In this document: positions 25,845-34,780 of the stretch, in pieces | How the letters are laid out: each line of letters starts with the position of its first letter | Position numbering within the stretch: the stretch's first letter is position 1 | NCBI GenBank assembly: GCA_965224225.1 | Contig: CBDCZF010000032.1 | Span: forward strand, 203,844-267,843 | Origin: CAJQQK01 sp965224225 | GTDB taxonomy: Bacteria > Pseudomonadota > Alphaproteobacteria > Rhizobiales > Hyphomicrobiaceae | Direction of reading: 5' to 3' | Length of the DNA stretch: 64,000 nt | Position numbers and translations under genes: made by a program | The notes under the pieces: generated by a model | The model's input: only the letters and a program-made list of their open reading frames with translations | The model's database searches: none | Told to the model about the DNA's origin: nothing

Positions 25845-27170
25845 CTAGCCGCACTTCTGCGTCTGCCAGTCCTTCTTGTCAGCAATGTACTTGGCGGCTG
25901 CTTCTTCGAGCATCGGGCGGACCTTTTCACGCATCGGCGTAATCCAGTCCGAAGCCTTCTTCCAGGCTTCTTGCCGTCCCAGCGCTGCACGAACATGCGG
26001 TGTGCGCCGGCATGGTCCTTGCAGGTGATCTTCATCGAGTCGACGAAGCCCTCGAGACCGGCCGCCTTGATGCGCTCCGGTGTCAGCTCAAGCGTCTCGA
26101 GGCCTTTGCGCATGTCTTCGCCATTGATCACCTTCTTGCCGGTGATCTTCTGTGCGTTGCGGATCGCTTCGGCAACGATCGTCGCGTTGAAGACGCCGCG
26201 CAGGTAGTAGATCTCCTCGACATCCTTGGCGTCTTCTTGGTCAGCGTCTTGCCCGGACCATTGATGACGTGTTTGATGATATCCTTCAGAAGCACGGGAA
26301 TGTTCAGGGTCCGCGCCATGGAACGTCATGGCGTGATAGCCAATGGCACCCTTACCGGCCGGCATAACGTCGACCTGGCTGCCCGACCACCAGACACCGA
26401 TGAAGTTTTCCATATTGAAGCGGATCTTGGCGGCTTCCTTGAGCGCCGTCGGTGTCATTGCACCCCAGCCCCAGATGATCATGTAGTCAGGGCGTTCCTT
26501 GCGCACCTGCAGCCAGTGCGAGGCCTGGTTCTGCATTTCCTTGACGCCGACCGGCAGCAGCATCAGTTCGAAGCCCATTTCTTCGGCGAGCGCCTTGAAC
26601 AGCGGAATCGGCTCGCGGCCGTAACCGACGTCGAGATAGGTGAAGCCGATCTTCTTGCCCTTGAGGCTGCCGTTGTTGCGGCTGGCAAGATACTTGATGA
26701 CGGCGGATGCCTGGCTCCAGTAGGTTGCCGGCGCGTTGAAGACCCACGGGAACTTCTCGCCGACGGCGGCAGCTGACAGACCATAGCCCATCGAAAGCAC
26801 CGGAATCTTGTCGATCGGTGCCTTCGGAATCAGCTGCAGCGTGATGCCGGTCGAGTACGGGTTGTAGACCAGCGCGCCTTTGCCCTTGGTGGCTTCGTAG
26901 CACTCGACGCCCTTTTGCGCCTTGTAGCCGGTCTCGCACTCCTCGACTTCGATCTTGACGCCACCGATGCCGCCGTCACGCACGTTGAGCATGGTGAAGT
27001 AGGTCGTGCATGCCGTTGGCGTTCGGCGTGCCCGAGCCGGCGAATGGTCCAGTGCGATAGGTCAGTCAGCGGAATGTACAGCTTGTCTTCGGCCTGCGCC
27101 TGAAAGCGCGAGGCTGGTGGTTAGCATAGCGCCCGTCGGCTACGCCGAGCATTGCTTTAGTTAACTTCAT
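25845..27170 (-). pseudogene. livK: branched-chain-type ABC transporter substrate-binding protein with many frameshifts
   Basis: The main frame gives a long central stretch of a periplasmic LivK/ABC amino-acid-binding protein (GKGALVYNPYSTGITLQLIP to MENFIGVWWSGSQVDVMPAG). The start is ATG 27170 (MKLTKAMLGVA), but the signal peptide and first ~60 residues are broken over several frames. Another out-of-frame patch lies near 26230-26330, where LNIPVLLKDIIKHVI sits in a different frame. The C-terminus changes frame near 25970 and continues WKKASDWITPMREKVRPML to a stop at 25845. I count about five or six small indels and no internal stops other than those the shifts cause. Sequencing error and decay both remain open. 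Confidence 0.75.
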
Positions 27171-27330
27171 CTAGGGTCTTCCTCCACTTGTGCTTCGACT
27201 TCGACCAAGGCGGAAACCATCGGTCTGAGCCATTATTGTCGCGGAACGAAGAGGGTTCGAACTCTCCCATTCTATCGCCCGTTTGAGTTCCCGAAAAAGG
27301 GCGATTCGATCTTCTGCCGCACGGATTAGC

Positions 27331-28410
27331 TCAGTAGGGGAACGGCCAGAGCCTCAGCTTCTCCCGAGCGACCTGCCACAACCGCGCCAGGCCGGCCGGC
27401 TCCACGATCAGGAAGAAGATGATCAGCGCGCCGACGATCATGAACCGAATGTGCTCGACCATCGCCGACCCGATGTCGATTTCGAGGGCTCGCGGCACCG
27501 ATGAAATCACGATCGGCAGGACGACAATGAACAGGGCACCGAGGAACGAGCCGATAATACTGCCAAGTCCGCCGATGATCACCATGAACAGCACCGGGAA
27601 CGAGGCGTTTAGGATGTCGAACGATTCAACCTCCGCCGAGCCCAGCGACAGGAAGACCAGCATGGCGCCCGCCACCCCGCAGTAGAACGACGATATCGCG
27701 AATGCGAGAAGCTTGGCCGGCAGCAGACGGATGCCGATCAGCTCGGCGGCTATATCCATATCCCGGATCGCCATCCACGAGCGCCCGAAACGGCCGCGGA
27801 TGATGTTGATCGCCACCATCGTCATGACCACGACAATCGTCAGCGTCACGATGTACTGATAGACCGGATCACCGTAGGGCTCGGACAGCGGGATGCCGAA
27901 CAGCGAACGGTTGACCGCGTCGATGGCACCAGAGTCGTTGTAGTTATAAAGCCAGGCGATACGCCCGAACGCCCATTCCAGGAAGAACTGCGCGGCAAGC
28001 GTTGCAACCGCCAGGTAAAAGCCCTTGATGCGTAGGCTCGGCAGGCCGAAGATCACGCCGATGCCGGCCGCGAAAAAGCCCGACAGCAGCATGTGAATGA
28101 CGATGTTGACGTCCGGGAAATTGCTGGTCAGCTTGTAGCAGGCATAAGCGCCAACACCCATAAAGCCGCCGGTGCCGAGCGAAATCAGCCCCGCATAGCC
28201 AACCAGGATGTTGAGACCCAGCGCCGCCAGCGCGAAGATCAGCGTCGGGATGATGATGGTGTTGAGCCAGAAGTCATCGGCGATGAACGGCACGACCACA
28301 TAAAGAAACGCCAGGAACGCGAAGATCGCATAGCGCTCCTGCGTGATCGTCAGGACCTGCTGATCGGCACGATAGGTCGTCTTTAGATCGCCAACCTCGC
28401 GATAGAACAT
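27331..28410 (-). CDS. livM: branched-chain-type ABC transporter permease LivM
   Basis: The intact 359-residue inner-membrane permease has about ten hydrophobic segments and the LivM landmarks LGLNILVGYAGLISLGTGGFMGVGAYA, LRIKGFYLAVATLAAQFFLEW and GRFGRSWMAIRDMDIAAELIGI. The coupling region FPVLFMVIIGGLGSIIGSFLGA is also present. ATG at 28410 is used here, and an upstream TTG at 28428 is possible. It pairs with LivH. It lies between intact livH and broken livK, and its clean frame shows where the frameshift-rich stretch ends. Confidence 0.92.
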   Translation of the reverse strand: MFYREVGDLKTTYRADQQVLTITQERYAIFAFLAFLYVVVPFIADDFWLNTIIIPTLIFALAALGLNILVGYAGLISLGTGGFMGVGAYACYKLTSNFPDVNIVIHMLLSGFFAAGIGVIFGLPSLRIKGFYLAVATLAAQFFLEWAFGRIAWLYNYNDSGAIDAVNRSLFGIPLSEPYGDPVYQYIVTLTIVVVMTMVAINIIRGRFGRSWMAIRDMDIAAELIGIRLLPAKLLAFAISSFYCGVAGAMLVFLSLGSAEVESFDILNASFPVLFMVIIGGLGSIIGSFLGALFIVVLPIVISSVPRALEIDIGSAMVEHIRFMIVGALIIFFLIVEPAGLARLWQVAREKLRLWPFPY

Positions 28411-28443
28411 TGCGTATTGGTCTCCCAAGCCCAGTTGGCGTAG

Positions 28444-29400
28444 CTATATTCGTTCGATGATCTTCTCGCCGAACAGCCCCTGCGGCCGGAACCACAGGAA
28501 GATGAGAGCGACGAAGTAGGGCACCCAGCTCTCGATCGAGCCGCCGACCAGCGGGCCCCAGTAGAACTCGGCCAGCTTCTCGGTGATGCCGATGATCAGG
28601 CCGCCGATGATGGCACCCGGGATCGAAGTGAAACCGCCGAGGATAAGCACCGGTAATGCTTTCAAGGCAACGATCTCGAGGGCGAAAGACACGTCGGAGC
28701 GCGCGCCCCACATGATCCCCGTGACCAGCGCGACGATGCCGGCCGCAAACCACACGATCACCCAGATCTGTTGCAGCGTGATGCCGACCGACATAGCCGC
28801 CTGATGATCGTCGGCAACCGCTCTGAGAGCGCGCCCGATCTTGGACTTGTTGAAGAATACGGCCAAGCCGATCACCATCAGGGCGGCAATGACAGCCGCC
28901 GCGATATCGATGTGCTGGAAGATCACCAGCCCGCCGAGCATCTCGACCTCGTAGGCGCCGCGCGAGAGACCCAGTTCCTCGGTGATCATGGTCTTCGGCT
29001 CGCCGCCGAACACCGTCTCGCCAAAGCCGATCAGAAACGTATTGAGCCCGATCGTTGCCATGAACAGGATGATGTCCGGTTGGTTGACCAGCGGGCGAAG
29101 CACGACGCGTTCGACCGTGAAAGCGAGCGCGAACATGATCCCGATACACAGGATCAGCGCCAGCCACGCCGGCACACCCAGCTCATAGAGGCCGACCAGT
29201 GACAGCGCGCCGAACACCACCATGATGCCCTGCGCGAAGTTGAAGATGCCCGACGCCTTGAAGATCAGCACGAAGCCGAGCGCGATCAGGGCATAAAGGA
29301 TCCCCGAGACGAAACCTTCCCAGATCACCTGGACCAGAAGATCGGGTGCACCGCCCATCTGAACGAATGGGTCGATGAAAATGCTGTAGAGAATGTCCAT
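28444..29400 (-). CDS. livH: branched-chain-type ABC transporter permease LivH
   Basis: The 318-residue permease has about eight hydrophobic segments. LivH landmarks are GFVSGILYALIALGFVLIFKASGIFNFAQG, FNKSKIGRALRAVADDHQAAMSVGI and LGGFTSIPGAIIGGLIIGITE. It forms the channel with LivM for substrates bound by LivK. It is 33 bases upstream of livM and downstream of livG, so it is part of one operon. The presence of an acyl-CoA synthetase at the head suggests the imported compound is a carboxylic or aromatic acid rather than an amino acid (inference). Confidence 0.93.
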   Translation of the reverse strand: MDILYSIFIDPFVQMGGAPDLLVQVIWEGFVSGILYALIALGFVLIFKASGIFNFAQGIMVVFGALSLVGLYELGVPAWLALILCIGIMFALAFTVERVVLRPLVNQPDIILFMATIGLNTFLIGFGETVFGGEPKTMITEELGLSRGAYEVEMLGGLVIFQHIDIAAAVIAALMVIGLAVFFNKSKIGRALRAVADDHQAAMSVGITLQQIWVIVWFAAGIVALVTGIMWGARSDVSFALEIVALKALPVLILGGFTSIPGAIIGGLIIGITEKLAEFYWGPLVGGSIESWVPYFVALIFLWFRPQGLFGEKIIERI

Positions 29401-29443
29401 TGAGATCCGTTCGGCCGCCCGGGCCGTCCCTTGGGCCCGTTAA

Positions 29444-30265
29444 CTAGTGTGACACACCGAGATAGGCATCGATCACGTCCTGGTTGGACTGCACTTCGTC
29501 CGGCGTGCCATCGGCAATCATCTCGCCGTGGTCGAGCACGACGACGCGGTCAGAAAGATCCATGACGACGCCCATGTCGTGCTCAATGAGCGTGATCGTC
29601 GTGCCAAGCTGTTCGTTGGCGTCGATGATAAAGCGGCTCATATCGCGCTTTTCTTCGAGATTCATGCCGGCCATCGGCTCGTCGAGCAGCAGCAGCGTCG
29701 GCTCCATGGCAAGCGCGCGGCCTAGTTCGACCCGCTTTTGCAACCCGTAGGGCAGCCGGCCAACCGGCGTACGGCGAATTTCCTGAATCTCAAGAAAATC
29801 GATGATCTGCTCGACGAACTCGCGGTGTTCAATTTCTTCCTGCTCGGCCGGCCCGGTACGCAGTATCTGCCAAAACAGGTTCTTCTTCATCTTGAGCGTG
29901 CGCCCCGACATGATGTTGTCAAGGGTCGACATGCCGCGAAACAGCGCCACGTTTTGGAAGGTGCGGGCAATGCCCTGGGTCGCGGCGATGTAGGGCCGCA
30001 TCTGCTTGCGCGGCGTTCCCCGGTAGGTGATCGTGCCTTCCTGGGGGTGATAGAAGCCGTTGATGCAGTTCAGCATCGACGTCTTGCCGGCGCCGTTCGG
30101 CCCGATGATCGCGCGCACCTCGCCGCGCTTGACATCGAACGAAACGTTCTGGATGGCCTTCACACCGCCGAACGACAGCGAGATGTTGTCAACCTTGAGG
30201 ATCACCTCGTCCGTGATACGCCCGTCATCCGTCGCGCCTGGAGCGTCCGTGACCATAACGTTCAT
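29444..30265 (-). CDS. livG: branched-chain-type ABC transporter ATPase LivG
   Basis: The 273-residue ATPase has Walker A (IGPNGAGKTSMLN), signature-region PYGLQKRVELGRAL and Walker B (LLLLDEPMAGMN), then the switch His region (IEHDMGVVMDLSDRV). The C-terminal BCA_ABC_TP-type end (DEVQSNQDVIDAYLG) is typical of LivG. Its ATG overlaps the stop of the acyl-CoA synthetase gene by one base (TAATG), so the two are translationally coupled. Confidence 0.94.
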   Translation of the reverse strand: MNVMVTDAPGATDDGRITDEVILKVDNISLSFGGVKAIQNVSFDVKRGEVRAIIGPNGAGKTSMLNCINGFYHPQEGTITYRGTPRKQMRPYIAATQGIARTFQNVALFRGMSTLDNIMSGRTLKMKKNLFWQILRTGPAEQEEIEHREFVEQIIDFLEIQEIRRTPVGRLPYGLQKRVELGRALAMEPTLLLLDEPMAGMNLEEKRDMSRFIIDANEQLGTTITLIEHDMGVVMDLSDRVVVLDHGEMIADGTPDEVQSNQDVIDAYLGVSH

Positions 30266-32259
30266 TACTCGGCGGCCTCCCGGACCGGTGCATGGGCGAC
30301 AGGATACGTCTCGACGTCGACGATGTGCACATGGCCCTCGATGGTGCCCTTGCGGCCATCCTCGAACGTCATCTCAGTGACCAGGCTGCACTCGCTCGAA
30401 CCATCGTAAAGAGCCGTGATCAGCGGTGCGTAGCGCTCGGCAATGAACGATCGGCGCACCTTCTGCGTGCGCGTCAGTTCGCCGTCGTCCGCATCGAGTT
30501 CCTTGTGCAGGACTAAAAAGCGCTTGATTTGAGAGCCGGCCATGCGCTCTTCGGAAGCCAGCTGCCGGTTCACTTCGTCAACCCGTCCCCTGATGATGTC
30601 ATAGACCTGGGGATGGCCCGCGAGTTCCTGATAGCTCCCATAAACGACGTTGTTGCGTTCCGCCCAACTCGCGACCGAAGTCAGATCGATGTTGATCATC
30701 ACGGTCGCGAAATCGCGGCCATGGCCGAAAGACACCGCTTCTCCGATCTCGGGGAAGAACTTGAGCTTGTTCTCGATGTATTTCGGCGCGAACAGCGAGC
30801 CGTCGTTGAGCTTGCCAACGTCCTTGGCCCGGTCGATGATCACCAGGTGGCCGCGCTGATCGAAGAAACCGGCATCGCCTGAATGGACCCAGCCATCCGC
30901 CGTCTTGGTCTCGGCCGTGCCCTCGTCGTTCTTGTAGTAACGCTGGAAGACGCCCGGGCTCTTGAACATCACTTCGCCGCTCTCGGCGATCACGATGTCA
31001 ACCTCGGGTGCCGGCTTGCCGACCGTGTCGGGATAGATTTCACCGTCCGGCTGGATTGTAATGTAGACGCTGGCCTCGGTCTGCCCGTAGAGCTGCTTCA
31101 GGTTGATGCCGAGCGAGCGGTAGAACGAAAAGATCTCAGGCCCAATCGCCTCGCCGGCCGTATAGCCGATCCGCAGACGCGAAAACCCGAGCCGGTTGCG
31201 CAACGGCGCATAGACCAGCACATTACCGATCGCATAGAGCATGCGATCGACGAAGCTCACCGGGCGGCCTTCGAGAATCCGTTCACCGCAGCGTTTGGCG
31301 ACGTCCAGGAAGTAATTAAACAACCCGCGCTTGAACGCACCGGCATCCTGCATACGCACCATGATGTCTGTGAGCTGGCCCTCGAACAATCGCGGCGGGG
31401 CGAAGAAGAACGTCGGTCCGATCTCGCGGCGGTCCTGCACCGCGGTTGCGGGACTTTCCGGGCAGGCAACGCAGAAACCGGCTGCAATTGACTGAACATA
31501 GGAAAAGATGTGGTCGCCGACCCAGGCCATCGGCAAATAGGCGATGATCTCGTCGTGCTCGGTGAGCTTGTCGAAGTCATTGGCGTTCTGTGCGGTGCGG
31601 ATCAGGTTCTCGCCGCTCAGGATGACGCCCTTGGAGCGCCCTGTCGTACCTGAGGTGTAAAGCATGACGGCCGTGTCGGCGCCTGTGCCCTGGTTGATTT
31701 CGGCAAGCCACCAGTCTTCGATCTGCGAATTGGCGCGGACCTGCTCGGCACCGATCCGCTGAATGTCCTCGTAAGCGTGCAAATGCGTGTGGTCGTATTT
31801 CTTGAGGCCGCGCGGATCGGAATAGACGACATGTGCAAGGCTTGGCACCTCGTCGGAAATTCCGAGGATCTTGTCGACCTGTTCCTGATCTTCGACAACG
31901 GCAACCGACACCTCGGAATGTTGCAGCACGTACGACATCTCGTCGGCAACCGAGTCCTGGTAGACCGGCACCGGCACCGCACCAAGGCTCTGGGCGGCGG
32001 CAAAAGTCCAATAAAGGCGCGGCAGGTTATCGCCGATGATCGCGATCGTGTGGCCGCGTTCGATGCCGAGTGAGTGGAGGCCGACGGCGAGATCGCGGAC
32101 CTGATCGCGCACTTCGCGCCACGTGTGGGTCTGCCAGATCCCGAGATCCTTGTGGCGAAAAGCCGGGCGATCAGCAAAACGTTTGGCGTTGTGAAGCAAC
32201 AGCTTCGGGACGGTATCGCCGTCCGCGGATAGCGGACGAGACGTTTGCGCCTCGCTCAC
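30265..32259 (-). CDS. AMP-dependent long-chain/aromatic acyl-CoA synthetase
   Basis: The ~664-residue adenylate-forming enzyme activates a carboxylic acid to its CoA thioester via an acyl-AMP. The P-loop is MLYTSGTTGRSKGVILS. Other motifs are AYLPMAWVGDHIFSYVQ, YGQTEASVYITIQ and the hinge HSGDAGFFDQRGHLVIIDRAKD. It resembles the large FadD15-like group often found beside liv-type transporters. GTG at 32259 has GGAGG eight bases upstream and is the best start. It heads the operon livG-livH-livM-livK-livF. Substrate is unknown; coupling of import to activation is likely. Confidence 0.9.
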   Translation of the reverse strand: MSEAQTSRPLSADGDTVPKLLLHNAKRFADRPAFRHKDLGIWQTHTWREVRDQVRDLAVGLHSLGIERGHTIAIIGDNLPRLYWTFAAAQSLGAVPVPVYQDSVADEMSYVLQHSEVSVAVVEDQEQVDKILGISDEVPSLAHVVYSDPRGLKKYDHTHLHAYEDIQRIGAEQVRANSQIEDWWLAEINQGTGADTAVMLYTSGTTGRSKGVILSGENLIRTAQNANDFDKLTEHDEIIAYLPMAWVGDHIFSYVQSIAAGFCVACPESPATAVQDRREIGPTFFFAPPRLFEGQLTDIMVRMQDAGAFKRGLFNYFLDVAKRCGERILEGRPVSFVDRMLYAIGNVLVYAPLRNRLGFSRLRIGYTAGEAIGPEIFSFYRSLGINLKQLYGQTEASVYITIQPDGEIYPDTVGKPAPEVDIVIAESGEVMFKSPGVFQRYYKNDEGTAETKTADGWVHSGDAGFFDQRGHLVIIDRAKDVGKLNDGSLFAPKYIENKLKFFPEIGEAVSFGHGRDFATVMINIDLTSVASWAERNNVVYGSYQELAGHPQVYDIIRGRVDEVNRQLASEERMAGSQIKRFLVLHKELDADDGELTRTQKVRRSFIAERYAPLITALYDGSSECSLVTEMTFEDGRKGTIEGHVHIVDVETYPVAHAPVREAAE

Positions 32260-32515
32260 GAGCAATCCTCCTCCCAATCGGCCGCTTCGCAGGCGGCGCG
32301 CTTCTGCTTATCCAGCCTTTTACTATTGGGATCAACTAACTGACAAGGCGACAATAGAGGCCCTTGCAGCATTTTGATCGCCCAGTCGATAAAATGGTTA
32401 CGCGCCCGGATGCCGCGCATCACGGGTTCAAGAGCTGCATTGATCTCATCCCGACCGCGCGTTACGTCACAGGGAAGCGGCATTTCAAAACCGCACAGCC
32501 CCGGAGGACAAAGCG

Positions 32516-34015
32516 ATGGCGAGTGAACTTTACCATTTCATCGGCGGCGAGCGCGTCAAAGGCACCAGCGGCAGGTTAGGCGAAGTCTTCTGGCCGATGA
32601 CCGGCGAGGTTGCCCACCAGGTGCCGCTGGCAGCGCCCGCAGAGGTCCGTGCCGCCGTCGAGAACGCCATGGCCGCCCAGCCGGCCTGGGCTGCAACCAA
32701 TCCGCAGCGCCGCGCCCGCGTGTTTATGAAGTTCCTCCAACTCGTCGAGCGTGACAACGACAAGCTCGCCGAGACACTCGCGCGCGAACACGGCAAAACC
32801 ATTCCCGACGCCAAGGGCGACATTCAGCGCGGCGTCGAAGTTTGCGAGTTCGCGATCGGCATCCCGCATCTCCTGAAGGGCGAATTCACGGAAGGCGCCG
32901 GGCCCGGCATCGACATCTTCTCGATGCGCCAGCCGCTCGGCGTCGTGGCCGGCATAACACCGTTCAACTTCCCGGCGATGATCCCGATGTGGAAATTCGC
33001 CCCGGCGATTGCCTGCGGCAACGCGTTCGTTCTCAAACCATCCGAGCGCGACCCGTCCGTGCCCTTGATGCTCGCCGAGCTGATGATCGAGGCGGGCCTG
33101 CCGCCCGGCATCCTCAACGTCGTCAACGGTGACAAGGAGGCCGTCGATGCGCTCCTCGACGATCCGGACATCCAGGCGATTGGTTTCGTCGGCTCGACGC
33201 CGATTGCCGAATACGTCTACACACGCGGCACGGCGACCGGCAAACGCGTGCAGTGCTTCGGCGGCGCCAAGAACCACATGGTCGTGATGCCCGATGCCGA
33301 CATGGACCAGGCCGTCGATGCCCTGATCGGCGCCGGTTACGGCTCGGCCGGTGAACGCTGCATGGCGGTCTCGGTCGCCGTACCGGTCGGCGCCTCGACC
33401 GCCGATGCCCTGATGGAGCGCCTGATCCCGCGCGTCGAAAGCCTCAAGATCGGTCCTTCGACCGACCAATCAGCCGACTTCGGTCCTCTTGTTACGGCCG
33501 CCCATGTCGAGAAGGTACGCAACTACGTCGACCTCGGGGTCGAGGAAGGCGCCAGGCTGGCCGTCGACGGACGCGATTTCAAGATGCAGGGCTATGAGAA
33601 CGGCTTCTATCTCGGCGGCTGCCTGTTCGACGACGTCAAACCGGACATGCGCATTTATAAGGAAGAAATCTTCGGGCCCGTGCTATCGGTGGTCCGCGCC
33701 AAAGACTACGAGGAAGCGCTGCGGCTGCCCAACGAGCACGAGTTCGGCAACGGCGTTGCGATCTTCACACGTGACGGCGATGCAGCCCGTGATTTCTGCT
33801 CACGCGTCGAAATCGGCATGGTCGGCGTCAATGTGCCGATCCCGGTGCCGCTTTCCTACTACACGTTCGGCGGCTGGAAACGCTCAGGCTTCGGCGACCT
33901 CAATCAGCACGGACCGGATTCGATCAAGTTCTACACCCGCACCAAGACGGTCACCTCGCGCTGGCCGAGCGGCATTCGCGAGGGCGCGGAATTCGTCATC
34001 CCGACGATGAGCTGA
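32516..34015 (+). CDS. mmsA: CoA-acylating methylmalonate-semialdehyde dehydrogenase
   Basis: The 499-residue aldehyde dehydrogenase converts methylmalonate or malonate semialdehyde to propionyl-CoA or acetyl-CoA in valine, thymine and inositol breakdown. The family features are GVVAGITPFNFPAMIPMWKFAPAIACGN, the nucleotide loop GFVGSTPIAEYVY and the nucleophile loop GSAGERCMAVSVAVPVG with the catalytic Cys. The CoA-type trait, lack of the usual general-base Glu region, is also present (CFGGAKNHMVVMPDAD). GGAGGACAAAGCG precedes ATG 32516. It is divergent from the transporter operon. Confidence 0.95.
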   Translation: MASELYHFIGGERVKGTSGRLGEVFWPMTGEVAHQVPLAAPAEVRAAVENAMAAQPAWAATNPQRRARVFMKFLQLVERDNDKLAETLAREHGKTIPDAKGDIQRGVEVCEFAIGIPHLLKGEFTEGAGPGIDIFSMRQPLGVVAGITPFNFPAMIPMWKFAPAIACGNAFVLKPSERDPSVPLMLAELMIEAGLPPGILNVVNGDKEAVDALLDDPDIQAIGFVGSTPIAEYVYTRGTATGKRVQCFGGAKNHMVVMPDADMDQAVDALIGAGYGSAGERCMAVSVAVPVGASTADALMERLIPRVESLKIGPSTDQSADFGPLVTAAHVEKVRNYVDLGVEEGARLAVDGRDFKMQGYENGFYLGGCLFDDVKPDMRIYKEEIFGPVLSVVRAKDYEEALRLPNEHEFGNGVAIFTRDGDAARDFCSRVEIGMVGVNVPIPVPLSYYTFGGWKRSGFGDLNQHGPDSIKFYTRTKTVTSRWPSGIREGAEFVIPTMS

Positions 34016-34026
34016 GCTGATTCCGA

Positions 34027-34677
34027 TTAGGCCGACCGACGCCAGTCGCGCTCGACCGGCACCCAGGACTGGCGGGCAACGTCGAAGCGCTGCACGACCC
34101 GTGCCGGGCTGCCGACGGCAACCGTATGCGCCGGGATGTCATGCGTAACGACGGCGCCGGCACCGATCACGGCGCCGTCGCCGATGCGCACGCCTTTGAG
34201 CACCATCACCCGTTCGCCGAGCCAGACGGAATTGCCGATCTCGACCGGCGCCGCCAGCAGTCCCCGGGCCTTGGTGATCGGCAGCGACGGGTCACGCCAG
34301 TCATGGTCGTGATCGGTGATATAGACATGCGAGGCAAACAGGCAATTCGCCCCGATCTTGATGCGCGTTGCAGCACCGAGATGCACGAAGGGATGAATGA
34401 TCGTCCCGGCCCCAATCTCGATGCGACCCTGGCCAGTCGCGCATTCGATTGCCTCGATCCGGGCCATCGGCCAGATCTCGACCTGATCGCCGAGATCGAT
34501 GCCGCCCTGGCCGGTGATCAACAGCGGCCGGCGGATCCAGGCATTGCGGCCGAGGCGGGCGTAGCGCCGACGGTTGACCAGCGCCCAGAGCCGCTTGCGA
34601 ACGAGGCGAACAGCCCGCAGCCAATGGGCGGTTTTTTGCGGGGCCAGTTCGAGCTGTTGAATATCTGCGGTCGGCAT
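34027..34677 (-). CDS. left-handed beta-helix acetyltransferase
   Basis: The product has about 216 residues. The C-terminal half carries hexapeptide repeats of the [LIV]-G-x4 type (IEIGAGTIIHPFVHLG, VEIGNSVWLGERVMVLKGVRIGDGAVIGAGAVVTHDIP) and the DHDHDW loop with the active His of WbbJ/maltose-acetyltransferase-type enzymes. It likely moves an acetyl group from acetyl-CoA to a sugar, as in surface polysaccharide decoration. ATG at 34677 (MPTADIQ) is favoured over a longer start at 34824, which would overlap the neighbouring gene. It is the last gene after the hydantoinase operon but may be independent. Confidence 0.85.
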   Translation of the reverse strand: MPTADIQQLELAPQKTAHWLRAVRLVRKRLWALVNRRRYARLGRNAWIRRPLLITGQGGIDLGDQVEIWPMARIEAIECATGQGRIEIGAGTIIHPFVHLGAATRIKIGANCLFASHVYITDHDHDWRDPSLPITKARGLLAAPVEIGNSVWLGERVMVLKGVRIGDGAVIGAGAVVTHDIPAHTVAVGSPARVVQRFDVARQSWVPVERDWRRSA

Positions 34678-34780
34678 CGGCTTAGTCCGGGCGCCGGACG
34701 CTGAGACATGATCGGCGCTCGGACCTGATTGTCGGCGAGCAACCTTAATTGCCCGTAAAGGGCCAAGCAGCCGAAAAGCG

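Noticed and set aside
27241..27275. GAGGGTTCGAACTCTC, resembling a tRNA T-arm
   Set aside because: No matching acceptor stem or anticodon arm on either strand; at most a remnant.
27325..27345. ATTAGCTCAGTAGGG, resembling a tRNA D-arm
   Set aside because: It lies at the livM stop codon and no acceptor, anticodon or T-arm fits around it.
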